DNA from: Streptomyces piniterrae
GTDB taxonomy: Bacteria; Actinomycetota; Actinomycetes; Streptomycetales; Streptomycetaceae
Reading direction: 5' to 3'
Assembly (NCBI RefSeq): GCF_005048155.1
Contig: NZ_SUMB01000015.1
Span: 62,001 to 126,000 of the forward strand
DNA length: 64,000 nt
Positions 17,698 to 26,706 of the stretch are shown piece by piece (the stretch's first letter is position 1; each line of letters begins with the position of its first letter). The notes below the pieces were generated by a model. The model was not told the origin of the DNA and did not search any database. It saw only the letters and a list, made by a program, of their open reading frames with translations. The position numbers and the translations under genes are program-made.

Positions 17698-18843
17698 CTA
17701 CGGTGCCCCATCCGCCTTGCGATGCACCCGCGCGATCCAGTCCGCCGGTTTGGCGATCTCCTGTTTGGTGGGGAGGGTGTTCGGCGACGTCCAGACGCGG
17801 TTGAAACCGTCCATGCCGACCTCCTCGGCGACGGCCCGCACGAACCGCTCGCCGTCACGGTACTGCCGCAGCTTGGCGTCCAGGCCGAGCAGTTTGCGCA
17901 GCGCCTGGTCGAGCCGGCCGGCGCCGCTGGCCCGCCGCTTCTGGAACTTCTCCCGGATCTCCGCGACCGACGGCACGACCTCGGGCCCGACACCGTCCAT
18001 CACGTAGTCCGCGTGCCCCTCCAGCAGCGACATCACGGCCGTCAACCGCCCGAGGATCTCCCGCTGCGCCGGCGTCTGCACGAGATCGACGATCGAGTGC
18101 CCGCCTTCGTCGCCCTCCTCGCCCTCCGGCTTGGCACCGGCCAGCGACTGGGCGGCCTCGCGCAGCCGCTCCAGGAGCGTGCCCGGGTCGATGTCCGTCT
18201 CGCCGAGGAACGACTGGATCTCACCCTCGATGTGATCCCGCAGCCACGGCACGGCGGTGAACTGCGTGCGGTGCGTCTCCTCGTGGAGGCACACCCACAG
18301 CCGGAAGTCGTGCGGGTCGACCTCCATCTCCCGCTCCACGTGCACGATGTTCGGCGCGACGAGCAGCAGCCGGCCGCCCTGCGCCGCGGCGGGAAGGTCG
18401 CGGGAGGCGGGCGCGAACGTCTCGTACTGGCCGAGGACACGGGACGCCAGGAACGAGAGCAGCATGCCCAGCTCGACGCCGGTCACCTTGCCGCCGACCG
18501 CGCCGAGCACGCCGCCGCCGGGGACCGTCGAACGGCGGTCCTCCATCTTGTCCAGCAGGGGCTTGAGGACGGCCCGGAACCCGGCGACGTTGGCGCGGAT
18601 CCAGCCGGGCCGGTCCACTACGAGGACCGGCGTGTCATGCGGCACGCCCTCCTCGGCGCCGGGCTGCGCCATCCGCGTGAACGCGCGCACATGCTCCTCG
18701 GAGGCCTTCGCGTGCCGGCGCAACTCGGCGACGATCGCCCGCGCCTCGTCCCGGCTCACCTCTGGACCGGGCCGCACAAACCGGGTCGCGGTCGCAACCG
18801 CGAGGTTCCAGTCGACCATCTCCGCACCACCGATGCTCGTCAT
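17698..18843 (-). CDS. Zincin-like metalloprotease (DUF2342, 'F420 biosynthesis-associated')
   Basis: A 381-residue protein of a conserved actinobacterial family annotated as zinc-dependent metalloprotease or coenzyme-F420-associated. The zincin motif is HEETH at 187-191 followed by RTQF, and a downstream acidic stretch (LLEGHADYVMDGV) is likely to provide the third zinc ligand. ATG 18843 (MTSIGGAEMVDW) gives the usual start; the frame is open seven codons further. No signal peptide is seen, so it is cytoplasmic. It sits between dacB and tilS in other streptomycetes too. Activity has not been shown by the sequence alone. Confidence 0.85.
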   Translation of the reverse strand: MTSIGGAEMVDWNLAVATATRFVRPGPEVSRDEARAIVAELRRHAKASEEHVRAFTRMAQPGAEEGVPHDTPVLVVDRPGWIRANVAGFRAVLKPLLDKMEDRRSTVPGGGVLGAVGGKVTGVELGMLLSFLASRVLGQYETFAPASRDLPAAAQGGRLLLVAPNIVHVEREMEVDPHDFRLWVCLHEETHRTQFTAVPWLRDHIEGEIQSFLGETDIDPGTLLERLREAAQSLAGAKPEGEEGDEGGHSIVDLVQTPAQREILGRLTAVMSLLEGHADYVMDGVGPEVVPSVAEIREKFQKRRASGAGRLDQALRKLLGLDAKLRQYRDGERFVRAVAEEVGMDGFNRVWTSPNTLPTKQEIAKPADWIARVHRKADGAP

Positions 18844-18984
18844 GGCTTCACGGTACGTGGGCACTGCGCTCGGGGGTAGCCGGTCGCCGTGCTCGGCCGC
18901 ACCCCGGGTGACGCGGCGGTTTGCCCGAGCCGCGTCGGCGACGGCGCCTCAGGGCCTGGCCGGCCCCCACCCGTCGAACAGGCC

Positions 18985-20550
18985 CTAGCGACAGCCGCAG
19001 TTCGCCACCGCCGAGGCCAGCCGGTCCAGGGCCTCCTGCGCGCCCTGCGCGCTGCCCGTGCCGCTGGTCATGAACGCGAAGACCAGAAGGCGGCCGTCGG
19101 CGTCGACGACCGTGCCGGCGAGCGTGTTCACGCCCGTCAAGGTCCCGGTCTTCGCGCGTACGGCGCCGGCGCCGGCGGTCTGGCCCGCGTAGCGGCCGCT
19201 GAGGGTGCCGGTGAAGGCGGCCACCGGGAGGCCGGTGAGCACCGGGCGCAGCGCCGGGTGGTCGGGTGCGGACGCCTGCAGCAGGAGGTGGGAGAGCAGC
19301 GCGGCGGAGACCTTGTCGGCCCGGTCCAGGCCGCTGCCGTCGGCGAAGACGGCGCCGGTGAGGGGGAGGTGCCGGCGCGCCAGAGCGCCTCGTACGGCCT
19401 TGCCCGCGCCGGCGAAGCTGGCCGGCTGACCGGCCGCGATGGCAGTCTGACGGGCCAGCGCCTCGGCGATGTCGTTGTCGGAGTAGGTGAGCATCCGCTC
19501 CACGAGGGCGGAGAGCGGCAAGGAGTGGACGGCGGCGAGGCGGTCGTGCCGGGCGGGGGCCTTGGCGGGGCGGGCGTCGACGTCGACGGTGATGCCGCGC
19601 TCGCGCAGCAGGCCGGCGAAGGTGCGGGCCGCGGCCGCTGCCGGGTCCGCCTCGCGCGGCGCCGTGCCGTGTTCGCTGCGGTCCAGGCGGGCCTCGTCGG
19701 CCATCAGGGCGACGACGGGCGCGATGTTCTCGTTGGGGCCGATGGGGTGCAGAACGGGCCCCGAGTACGCCGAGGTGTCGTAGCCGAGTGCGATCTTCGT
19801 GGTCCCGCGCTTCTTGAGGGCGCGGGCGGTGTCGTCGGCCAGGGTGCGCAGATTCGCGGGGTGTTCCTCGGCGCCGTGCCGGGGCGCCCGTGCGGTGAGC
19901 GTCGGGTCGCCGCCGCCGATCAGAACGACGCGGTTCTTCGCGCCGCTCACGACGGTGGTGTCGATGCGGTGGTCGGCGCCGAGTTCGGCGAGCGCGGCGA
20001 CGGCGGTGGCGAGCTTGACCGTGGAGGCGGGGGTGGTGGCCGTGCCCTGCCGGGCGCCGAAGACCTCGTGCCCGGAGGCGACGTCCACGACGGAGGCGGC
20101 CCGCAGCGAGCCCAGCGACGGGTCCTTGAGCAGCGGCGCGAGCGCGTCGGCCAGCCCCGCGCCGGTGGGTGCCGGGGCCGCGCCCCGGCCGGCGGCACCG
20201 TGTGCGGGCCCGCCGAGCGCCGCCAGTACGGGCGGCGCTTCGGGGGCGGCGGGGTCGTGCCCCGGGCCGTGATGCTCGCCACCTGTGCCCGCTCCGGCGG
20301 CCGCCAGCGCCCGCTCGGCCGTACGCTGGCCCGAGTCCCACGGCCCGGACGCCGCCACCGCGACGACCGCGACCGCCAGGCCGGTGGCGGCGGACACCGC
20401 TGTCAGCCGCCAGGTCTGCCGCGTTTGGCGGGGTGCGGACCGCCACGCCTCGCGCGCGGCGCCCGACGCCGCTCGCGCGGACTGTCCCGTCTCCCGCGCG
20501 CAGCGCTGCGCCGACTGCCATCTGACCTGCCACTTTCTGGTCTCCGGCAC
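18985..20550 (-). CDS. dacB: D-alanyl-D-alanine carboxypeptidase/endopeptidase (PBP4 type)
   Basis: A class C penicillin-binding protein that trims peptidoglycan stem peptides outside the membrane. The 521-residue product has an N-terminal membrane anchor (LTAVSAATGLAVAVVAVAAS), then the active-site motifs STVK (residues 176-179), SDN (357-359) and KTG (467-469). GTG 20550 (VPETRKWQ) is preferred because related proteins begin there; the frame is open to GTG 20595. A long Gly/Pro/Ala linker separates anchor and catalytic domain. It is divergent from ppa with only about 85 bases between, so the promoters face each other. Confidence 0.92.
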   Translation of the reverse strand: MPETRKWQVRWQSAQRCARETGQSARAASGAAREAWRSAPRQTRQTWRLTAVSAATGLAVAVVAVAASGPWDSGQRTAERALAAAGAGTGGEHHGPGHDPAAPEAPPVLAALGGPAHGAAGRGAAPAPTGAGLADALAPLLKDPSLGSLRAASVVDVASGHEVFGARQGTATTPASTVKLATAVAALAELGADHRIDTTVVSGAKNRVVLIGGGDPTLTARAPRHGAEEHPANLRTLADDTARALKKRGTTKIALGYDTSAYSGPVLHPIGPNENIAPVVALMADEARLDRSEHGTAPREADPAAAAARTFAGLLRERGITVDVDARPAKAPARHDRLAAVHSLPLSALVERMLTYSDNDIAEALARQTAIAAGQPASFAGAGKAVRGALARRHLPLTGAVFADGSGLDRADKVSAALLSHLLLQASAPDHPALRPVLTGLPVAAFTGTLSGRYAGQTAGAGAVRAKTGTLTGVNTLAGTVVDADGRLLVFAFMTSGTGSAQGAQEALDRLASAVANCGCR

Positions 20551-20636
20551 CTCGGACCAGCCCCTTTCGCCACCACACACCTGCGTGGGGGACACTTAAT
20601 CACCAGAACTATGTGTTGATCATGGAGGAGCCACCC

Positions 20637-21131
20637 GTGGAGTTCGACGTCACCATCGAGATCCCGAAGGGTTCGCGGAACAAGTACGAGGTGGACCACG
20701 AGACCGGTCGGATCCGCCTGGACCGTCGACTCTTCACCTCGACCAGCTACCCCGCCGACTACGGTTTTGTCGAGAACACGCTGGGCGAGGACGGCGACCC
20801 GCTGGACGCCCTGGTCATCCTGGACGAGCCGACTTTCCCCGGCTGCCTCATCAAGTGCCGCGCCATCGGCATGTTCCGCATGACGGACGAGGCCGGCGGC
20901 GACGACAAGCTGCTGTGCGTGCCGGCGTCCGACCCGCGGGTGGAGCACCTTCGGGACATCCACCACGTGTCGGAGTTCGACCGCCTGGAGATCCAGCACT
21001 TCTTCGAGGTCTACAAGGACCTGGAGCCCGGCAAGTCCGTCGAGGGCGCCAACTGGGTCGGCCGCACCGAGGCCGAGGCCGAGATCGAGGCTTCGTACAA
21101 GCGCCTCGAGGCGCAGGGCGGCGCGCACTGA
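20637..21131 (+). CDS. ppa: Inorganic pyrophosphatase (family I)
   Basis: Cytoplasmic Mg-dependent enzyme that hydrolyses pyrophosphate. The 164-residue product carries the signature EDGDPLDALV, the SYPADYGFVENT segment, and the C-terminal NWVGRTEAEAE. GTG 20637 is the start: it is preceded by GGAGGAG at ideal spacing and gives the normal N terminus VEFDVTIEIPKGS; an upstream in-frame ATG at 20622 lies within the ribosome-binding region. Confidence 0.96.
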   Translation: MEFDVTIEIPKGSRNKYEVDHETGRIRLDRRLFTSTSYPADYGFVENTLGEDGDPLDALVILDEPTFPGCLIKCRAIGMFRMTDEAGGDDKLLCVPASDPRVEHLRDIHHVSEFDRLEIQHFFEVYKDLEPGKSVEGANWVGRTEAEAEIEASYKRLEAQGGAH

Positions 21132-21157
21132 AAGTGCTCTGACGCGCTCTGATTTTC

Positions 21158-21206
21158 GTACGCGAACGGGCGGCACCCACTTGGGGGGTGCCGCCCGTTC
21201 GCGTAC
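21158..21206. terminator. Very long perfect bidirectional terminator
   Basis: Bases 21158-21178 and 21186-21206 are perfectly complementary (21 bp) around the 7-base loop ACTTGGG. It lies between the convergent ppa and ThrE-type genes, 27 bases after one stop and 21 bases before the other, and should terminate both transcripts. Confidence 0.9.
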
Positions 21207-21226
21207 CGGTGCGCCGTGGGCAGGCC

Positions 21227-22936
21227 CTAGAACCCTCGGGTCCGCTTGGCCGCGCGGCGGCCCGCGCCCGCCTCTCCCATGGCCGGCGCCCGCAGGAACA
21301 GCCGGGCGATCTCGCTGCCGAGATTGACCCCGACGGCGATGGCCAGGGCCAGCGAAACGGCCCTGATCAGCGACGCGAAGCCGTCGAGCAGATTGCCCTG
21401 GGCGAAGTTGAGGAGCCCGAAGTACGTGGCGCTACCGGGCAGCAGCGGGCCGATCGCCGCCGTGACGTACGGCAGCGCGGACGCGTAGCGGTAGCGGGAG
21501 AGCAGCTGGCCGAAGAGGCCGACGAGGCCGGCCGCGATGGCGGTGGCGGGCACCGGGTCGAGGCGGGCGACATTGGCGAGGGCGCCGTAGACGACCCAGG
21601 CGACGCCGCCGTTCAGGGTCGCGACCAGCACGGTGTGACGTTCCTGCTGGAGCAGTACGCAGAACGCCACCGCCAGCAGCAGGGACGCGCTGAGCTGCAC
21701 CAGCGGCTCGTTGTACTGCGCGAACACCTGCTGCGGGTTGATCGTCTTGAGGCCGGGGTTCAGCTGGAGCCCGACATAGAGCACGGTGAGCACGCCGACG
21801 ACGATGCCGACGATGAGATAGCCGACCTCCAGCAGCCGGGCGGCGGCGGTGATGTAGTAGCCGGTCAGTCCGTCGTGCACGCCGGCGACCAGCGCCCGCC
21901 CCGGGATCAGCGCGAACAGCCCACCGGTGATCACCGCGGAGGCCTGCACGTTGGCGTGCACCAGGCCGAAGGCGACGCCCATCGCGGCCGGCGGCATCGC
22001 CGCGACCACGAACTGGTAGAACTCCGGCAGCCCGCGCCCGGACGCCAGCCAGGCCAGCCGGTCGCCCAGCATCGAGCCCGCGGCGGCCGCCAGGAACACC
22101 AGCAGCCCGCCGCCGACCAGCATCGACGCCGCGCCGGACAGCAGCCCGGAGGCCAACGTCAGCGCCCAGCTGGGGTACGGGTGCCGGTTACGCCGTATCT
22201 CGGCGAGGCCGCGATACGCCTCCTCCAGCGTGATGCCCTCGGAGGTGATGTCGTCCACGAGCCGGAAGACCGCGGACAGCCGGTTGTAGTCCACACCGCG
22301 CCGCCGCACCGTACGGCTCGCCGTCAGCGGATCGTCCACCAGCGACGGCTGGTACGAGATCGACAGCAGCGTGAAGGTGACGGTCGGCTCGACGCGCTCC
22401 AGCCCGTAGGCGTGCGCGACACCGAACATCGCGGCCTCGACGTCCTCGGCGCCCTCACCGCCGGCGAGCAGGATCTCTCCGATACGCAGCGTCAGGTCGA
22501 GCACACGGGGGACGGCGGGGCCGGCCTCCTCGGGGTGCTCGATCCGCTGCGGGATCGGCCGCTCGTGCACCGGCATCCGGAGCATGGTGCGCATCCGGTC
22601 CTGCCAGGGGGCTTCCTTGGTCAGGGTGACGATGGGAATGCCGTGCGGCGGCGTGAAGGCGTGTCCGGCGCCGGGCAGCGGGGTCTGGCCCGTGGTGCTG
22701 CCGGGCGGCGCGAACGCCGAGCCCTCATGCTCGGGCGGCGCTTCCGGACGCAGGCCCTCCGGCAGCGCGAACTCGGAGGTGGGGTGCTCGTCCTCGGGGA
22801 GCGGCGGATACGGCACGCCCAGCGGCGGAGTGAAGGCGCTGTGCGCCTCGTCCGACTGGGGCTTGCGGTCCTCCGAGGCACCGGCGTGATCGCCGATGCC
22901 GCTCGTACCGCGCTGTGGGTGTGGGTCCGACGCCAC
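21227..22936 (-). CDS. Threonine/serine exporter family membrane protein (ThrE type)
   Basis: A 569-residue protein. Residues 1-115 are a Pro/Glu-rich, probably disordered region with three FTPP or FAPP motifs. The ThrE/DUF1212 domain starts near residue 140 (VLDLTLRIGEILLAGGEGAEDVEAAM), with about ten transmembrane segments from residue 258 onward covering the DUF1212 and DUF3815 parts. The fold is that of amino-acid exporters such as ThrE of Corynebacterium. The start is GTG 22936. The long tail in front of the domain is an elaboration; its role is unknown. Confidence 0.87.
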   Translation of the reverse strand: MASDPHPQRGTSGIGDHAGASEDRKPQSDEAHSAFTPPLGVPYPPLPEDEHPTSEFALPEGLRPEAPPEHEGSAFAPPGSTTGQTPLPGAGHAFTPPHGIPIVTLTKEAPWQDRMRTMLRMPVHERPIPQRIEHPEEAGPAVPRVLDLTLRIGEILLAGGEGAEDVEAAMFGVAHAYGLERVEPTVTFTLLSISYQPSLVDDPLTASRTVRRRGVDYNRLSAVFRLVDDITSEGITLEEAYRGLAEIRRNRHPYPSWALTLASGLLSGAASMLVGGGLLVFLAAAAGSMLGDRLAWLASGRGLPEFYQFVVAAMPPAAMGVAFGLVHANVQASAVITGGLFALIPGRALVAGVHDGLTGYYITAAARLLEVGYLIVGIVVGVLTVLYVGLQLNPGLKTINPQQVFAQYNEPLVQLSASLLLAVAFCVLLQQERHTVLVATLNGGVAWVVYGALANVARLDPVPATAIAAGLVGLFGQLLSRYRYASALPYVTAAIGPLLPGSATYFGLLNFAQGNLLDGFASLIRAVSLALAIAVGVNLGSEIARLFLRAPAMGEAGAGRRAAKRTRGF

Positions 22937-23642
22937 GTATCTTCGCCCTTCCGCTGCGCTTGGCCTGGGCCGCTGTGGGGGTACCCGTACGTTGCCCCGT
23001 GCGGCGCCGCCATTGTGCCTGCGGCACGCGGATACTGCTGCGCGGGGTCGCTGCGCTGGGCTTGGCCGTCTTGGTTCCCGCCGTTTTCGGCGGGGACGCT
23101 GCGCTTGGGCTGGGCCCGTCTTCGGCTTTCCCGCCGTTGTGGCCGGTGTGGGCTGTTGCCGCTGCGCGGGGCTTTTCGGCTGCGGTGCCGGAACTCAGGA
23201 CTCCGTCATGAGTTCCGGCCCCTCCCGTGGGTGGGTGGTGGGAGATGGTGCGGCTTGCCGTACGCCGTCGGCTGCGGCTTGTGGGCCGGGAGCCGTGCCG
23301 TGCTGGGATCCGCCGGTGGTCCCTCAGCGGACCCCTCGGGGGTCCGGGGCCTGGCCCCGGTTTCGGGGTCCGGGGCCTGGCCCCGGTTTCGGGAAGGGGC
23401 GGGACCGGGGCAACGGACTCGTGCACGACGCCCCGCACCCGGCAACGCACCCCCACGCACCAGCCACCTCATCCGTCCCCACCCCAACGGGAGGGGACGG
23501 GCCGCGGGACGGAGTCGTGCGGCCCGTCACCGCACCCGACAGCCCCGCGCAGCGACCCCGCCCGCCGCAGGCGCAACGGCGCGACACCCCCACGCCGCGA
23601 CAGGCGACAACGGCGAGCAACCAAGCCGGCCCAAGCCAAGCG
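22937..23642. other. Long intergenic region with GC-rich repeats
   Basis: About 700 bases upstream of the ThrE-type gene and downstream of the DedA gene, with no convincing coding sequence. The left part contains several copies of CGCTGCGCTTGGC-like sequence. At 23341-23392 a 26-bp unit is repeated twice, each copy holding the palindrome CCGGGGCCTGGCCCCGG. Such elements are common in Streptomyces spacers and have no known role. A promoter for the exporter gene must lie near 22940-23100. Confidence 0.55.
23341..23392. repeat. Two 26-bp direct repeats with an internal palindrome
   Basis: Two adjacent identical 26-base units (23341-23366, 23367-23392). Each contains an 8-bp inverted repeat centred on one T (CCGGGGCC T GGCCCCGG). 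Confidence 0.8.
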
Positions 23643-24317
23643 CTAGCGCCTCGCGTGGCGGCCCCGCTCGCCAGCCGCCGTCACAGCCCCCGCCTTGCGG
23701 GACTTGCCGCGGGCCCGGAGGTATTCGATGGCGATCGGGATGACGGAGATCAGCACGATCGCGACCAGCATCGCCTCGATGTTCTTGTGCACGAACTCGA
23801 CATTGCCCAGCGAGGCGCCCAGCAGTGTGACGCCGGCGCCCCACAGCGTGCCGCCGATGACGTTGAACGTGATGAAGGAGCGGTAGTTCATCCGGCTCAC
23901 GCCCGCCACGATCGGCGTGAACGTCCGCACGATCGGCACGAAGCGGGCCAGGATCAGCGACTTCGGGCCGTACTTCTCGAAGAATTCATGCGCCTTCTCG
24001 ACGTTCTCCTGCTTGAAGAGCCGGGAGTCGGGGCGCTTGAAGAGCGAGGGGCCGACCTTGCGGCCGAAGAGATAGCCGGCCTGGTCGCCGAGAACCGCGG
24101 CCAGCACCACCAGCGCGCACACCACCCACAGCGGCTTGTCCATCTTGTTCGTCGTCACCAGCAGCCCGGTGGTGAACAGGAGCGAGTCTCCCGGCAGGAA
24201 GAAGCCGATCAGCAGGCCGGACTCCGCGAAGACGATGACGAGGACGCCGATCAGGCCGAAAGTCGTGATCAGATAGTCCGGGTCCAGCCACTGGGGGCCG
24301 AGCGCGAGAGTGTTCAC
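23643..24317 (-). CDS. DedA family membrane protein
   Basis: A 224-residue polytopic membrane protein. DedA-family landmarks are the E...FFLPGDS segment near residue 45, and ARFVPIVRTFTPIVAGVSRM, the conserved motif of the SNARE-associated (VTT) domain. Members act in membrane homeostasis and as flippases of polyprenyl phosphate or phosphatidylethanolamine; which lipid is handled here is not known. GTG 24317 is chosen, with AGGAG ten bases upstream. The lysine/arginine-rich C terminus is likely cytoplasmic. Confidence 0.9.
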   Translation of the reverse strand: MNTLALGPQWLDPDYLITTFGLIGVLVIVFAESGLLIGFFLPGDSLLFTTGLLVTTNKMDKPLWVVCALVVLAAVLGDQAGYLFGRKVGPSLFKRPDSRLFKQENVEKAHEFFEKYGPKSLILARFVPIVRTFTPIVAGVSRMNYRSFITFNVIGGTLWGAGVTLLGASLGNVEFVHKNIEAMLVAIVLISVIPIAIEYLRARGKSRKAGAVTAAGERGRHARR

Positions 24318-24516
24318 GGGGTGAAGGCTCCTGGGTCGAGGGCGCCGGATCGCGCGGTGCGACAGGGGTGCAGGCGCGGTGTGCGGCCCAAAGCTATCAA
24401 CGCCAGGTGGGCCGCCATGGTTCCAGCCGCCCCCTCCCCGACCGCCGCCCGCCTCCTCCCCGCCCACTGGCCGCGCCCGCCGACCAGAGTGATGCTGGCC
24501 GTAGGGAGGTGCGCGG

Positions 24517-24885
24517 ATGGGCATCGAGGATTACGGCGGCGGGCAGCAGACCCAGTCCGACGTCCTGGTGGTGACGACGAACGACGTCCCGGGGTTTCAC
24601 GTGGAACAGGTCATCGGTGAGGTCTTCGGGCTGACGGTGCGCTCGCGGCACCTCGGCAGCCAGATCGGTGCGGGACTGAAGTCGATGATCGGCGGCGAGC
24701 TGCGGGGCCTGACCAAGACCCTCGTCGAGACCCGTAACCAGGCGATGGATCGGCTGGTGGAGCAGGCCCGCTCGCGCGGCGCGAACGCGGTCCTGATGTT
24801 CCGGTTCGATGTCACGGAGGCCGCTGAGGTGGGCACCGAGGTGTGCGCCTACGGGACGGCCGTGGTGATCGCGCCGAAGAGCTGA
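24517..24885 (+). CDS. YbjQ family (DUF74) protein
   Basis: A 122-residue cytoplasmic protein of the UPF0145/YbjQ family, which forms pentameric beta-rich rings of unknown function. The conserved core runs from VLVVTTNDVPG through VRSRHLGSQIGAGLKSMIGGEL and ends with the RGANAVLMFRFD and YGTAVVI strands. The start has GGGAGG at good spacing. It is monocistronic, divergent from dedA. Confidence 0.9.
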   Translation: MGIEDYGGGQQTQSDVLVVTTNDVPGFHVEQVIGEVFGLTVRSRHLGSQIGAGLKSMIGGELRGLTKTLVETRNQAMDRLVEQARSRGANAVLMFRFDVTEAAEVGTEVCAYGTAVVIAPKS

Positions 24886-24994
24886 GCCCCGGAGGAGCTC
24901 TGGGCCACGGAGGAGCCCTGGGCCCCGGAGAAGCGCTGACCCCTGGGAGGAGCCGCCCGTACGGGCCGGAGGCGCGCTCTCCGGCCCGTACGGA

Positions 24995-25753
24995 TCACTG
25001 GTGCCGCTCGGCGTTCGCGAGGATCGCTTCGCGCATGTAGACGGCCAGCCCCGGCTTGGCCTTGTCGATGTTCTCCGTGTACCGGTGGTCGGTCACGAAC
25101 ATCTCACCGAGGCAGGTGTGCAACTCGTGCCCGCACTCGTACATGTTGCGGCAGATCCCCTGGCGGTGTGCCTCGGCCACGTCCATGGCGGCCTCGGACT
25201 CCGGCCCGGTGCCGGCTTCCATCAGTGCGACGAAGCGACGGGTGAGCTCGTCGTTCTCCGCCTGGATCCGCTGCCAGTCCTCCTTGGTGTACGAGGCGGA
25301 CCGGCGCTGCGACTCCTTGTAGGCGTCGCTGTTGCCCCAGCGCTGCTCGACCTCCTCGGCGTAGTCGTCCGGGTCGAAGTCCCCGAACACCTCGAACTTC
25401 TCCTCGGGCGTGAGGTTGATGCCCATCTTCCTTGCCTCCATCGCGTGTTCGACGGCGGCGGCCATCTCCTGGAGCTTGCCGATCCGTGCGGTCAGCAGGT
25501 CGTGCTGGCGCCGCAGATGTTGCTGCGGGTCCGCGTTCGGATCGTCCAGGAGAGCCGCTACCTCGTCGAGCGGGAAGCCGAGCTCCCGGTAGAACAGGAT
25601 CTGCTGCAGCCGGTCCAGATCGGCGTCGCTGTAACGCCGGTGGCCTGCGTGGTTGCGCTCGCTGGGCACCAGCAGCCGGATCTCGTCGTAGTGGTGCAGC
25701 GTGCGCACGGTGGTCTTGGCGAACCCCGCCACCTGTCCTACCGAATAGCTCAC
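24995..25753 (-). CDS. tipA: MerR-family thiopeptide-sensing regulator TipA (TipAL, with internal TipAS)
   Basis: A 252-residue regulator that binds thiostrepton-type antibiotics covalently and activates its own promoter. Residues 1-70 are the MerR winged helix (YSVGQVAGFAKTTVRTLHHYDEI), residues 75-108 the coiled coil, and 110-252 the antibiotic-recognition domain. Met110 (MGINLTPEEKFEVF, nucleotide 25426) matches the known internal start that yields the short TipAS form, and GAGG precedes it. Cys207 and Cys214 in MYECGHELHTCLGEM correspond to the cysteines around the drug-binding site, Cys214 being the covalent attachment site in S. lividans. The start is GTG with GGGAG eight bases upstream. 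Confidence 0.95.
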   Translation of the reverse strand: MSYSVGQVAGFAKTTVRTLHHYDEIRLLVPSERNHAGHRRYSDADLDRLQQILFYRELGFPLDEVAALLDDPNADPQQHLRRQHDLLTARIGKLQEMAAAVEHAMEARKMGINLTPEEKFEVFGDFDPDDYAEEVEQRWGNSDAYKESQRRSASYTKEDWQRIQAENDELTRRFVALMEAGTGPESEAAMDVAEAHRQGICRNMYECGHELHTCLGEMFVTDHRYTENIDKAKPGLAVYMREAILANAERHQ

Positions 25754-25782
25754 TTCCGCGCTCCCTTCTCGGTACGCACTCC

Positions 25783-25813
25783 ACGATGTGTCCTCACGTC
25801 ACGTGAGGTGCAA
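25783..25813 (-). promoter_or_regulatory. tipA promoter with palindromic TipAL operator
   Basis: On the minus strand, TTGCAC (25813-25808) is followed after 19 bases by CATCGT, the long spacer typical of MerR-activated promoters. The spacer holds the perfect inverted repeat CCTCACGT C ACGTGAGG (25792-25808). This is nearly the same as the well-known S. lividans tipA promoter. The site lies 60 bases upstream of the divergent LeuE-type gene and might affect it as well. Confidence 0.88.
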
Positions 25814-25869
25814 GTCCGAATTCTGAAAGCCGGGTGAAGCGGACGATCCGGGGTGACATCCTGCGGCTC

Positions 25870-26556
25870 ATGCTGGGGATAACAGATCTTTCTACGTATC
25901 TGGTGGGACTCGCGCTGATCATTCTGCTGCCGGGGCCGAACTCGCTGTACGTCGTCTCGGTGGCGGCCCGGCGCGGCCCGCGGGTGGCGTACCGGGCGGC
26001 GGCGGGCGTGCTGTGCGGCGACGCGGTGCTGATGACGCTGTCGGCGGGCGGGGTGGCCTCGCTGCTGCAGGCCAGCCCGGTGCTCTTCGCGATCGTGAAG
26101 TTCGCCGGCGCGGGCTATCTGACCTGGCTGGCGATCGGGATGCTGCGGGGCGCCTGGTCGCTGTGGCGCGGCCGGGCGGCGCGCACGGCCGGGCGCGGCG
26201 ACGCGGACGGGGATGCCGCCACGCCGACAGAGCCGAAGGAGATCGCCGAACGGCCGTACCGGCGGGCCCTGGTGGTCAGCCTGCTCAACCCGAAGGCGAT
26301 CCTGTTCTTCATCTCCTTCTTCGTGCAGTTCGTGGACCCGTCCTATGCGCACCCGGTGCTGTCGTTCCTGACGCTGGGCGCCTGGGCACAGCTCTTCAGC
26401 TTCACGTATCTGACGATCCTGATCTTCAGCGGGACGTTCCTGGCGGCCACCTTCCGCCGCCGCAAGCGGCTGACGGCCGGTCTGTCGGCGGGGGCCGGCG
26501 CGGCGTTCCTCGGCTTCGCGGCGAAGCTGTCGCTGGCCAGCGCGAGCGCGAGCTGA
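25870..26556 (+). CDS. leuE: LysE/LeuE-type amino-acid exporter
   Basis: A 228-residue membrane protein of the LysE superfamily with about six transmembrane segments. The family motif LPGPNSLYVVSVAARRGPRVAYRAAAGVLCGD lies at the N terminus. The first Met of the conserved start (MLGITDLSTYLVGL) at 25870 is chosen; an in-frame GTG at 25834 would add 12 residues but has no better ribosome-binding site. Closest by pattern to leucine exporter LeuE; substrate is inferred only. It is divergent from tipA. Confidence 0.85.
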   Translation: MLGITDLSTYLVGLALIILLPGPNSLYVVSVAARRGPRVAYRAAAGVLCGDAVLMTLSAGGVASLLQASPVLFAIVKFAGAGYLTWLAIGMLRGAWSLWRGRAARTAGRGDADGDAATPTEPKEIAERPYRRALVVSLLNPKAILFFISFFVQFVDPSYAHPVLSFLTLGAWAQLFSFTYLTILIFSGTFLAATFRRRKRLTAGLSAGAGAAFLGFAAKLSLASASAS

Positions 26557-26706
26557 GCGCGGCGGTCCCGGCGGACGGGTGAGGGGTGGGTGGCGGGCGT
26601 GTGACGGTCCTGCGGGACGGCCACCCACCTGTCCCCTTCCACCGGCCGAACTTCGCAGGCCCCGCACCCCCTGTGCCCTTATCGTCGGGTTCCAGGAGGT
26701 ACGTCC

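Noticed and set aside
23341..23392. CRISPR-like array
   Set aside because: Only two adjacent direct repeats without spacers; no cas genes anywhere in the window.
22896..24620. A 574-codon frame on the plus strand
   Set aside because: It is antisense to the DedA gene and the spacer; the encoded sequence is Arg/Pro/Gly-rich without pattern.
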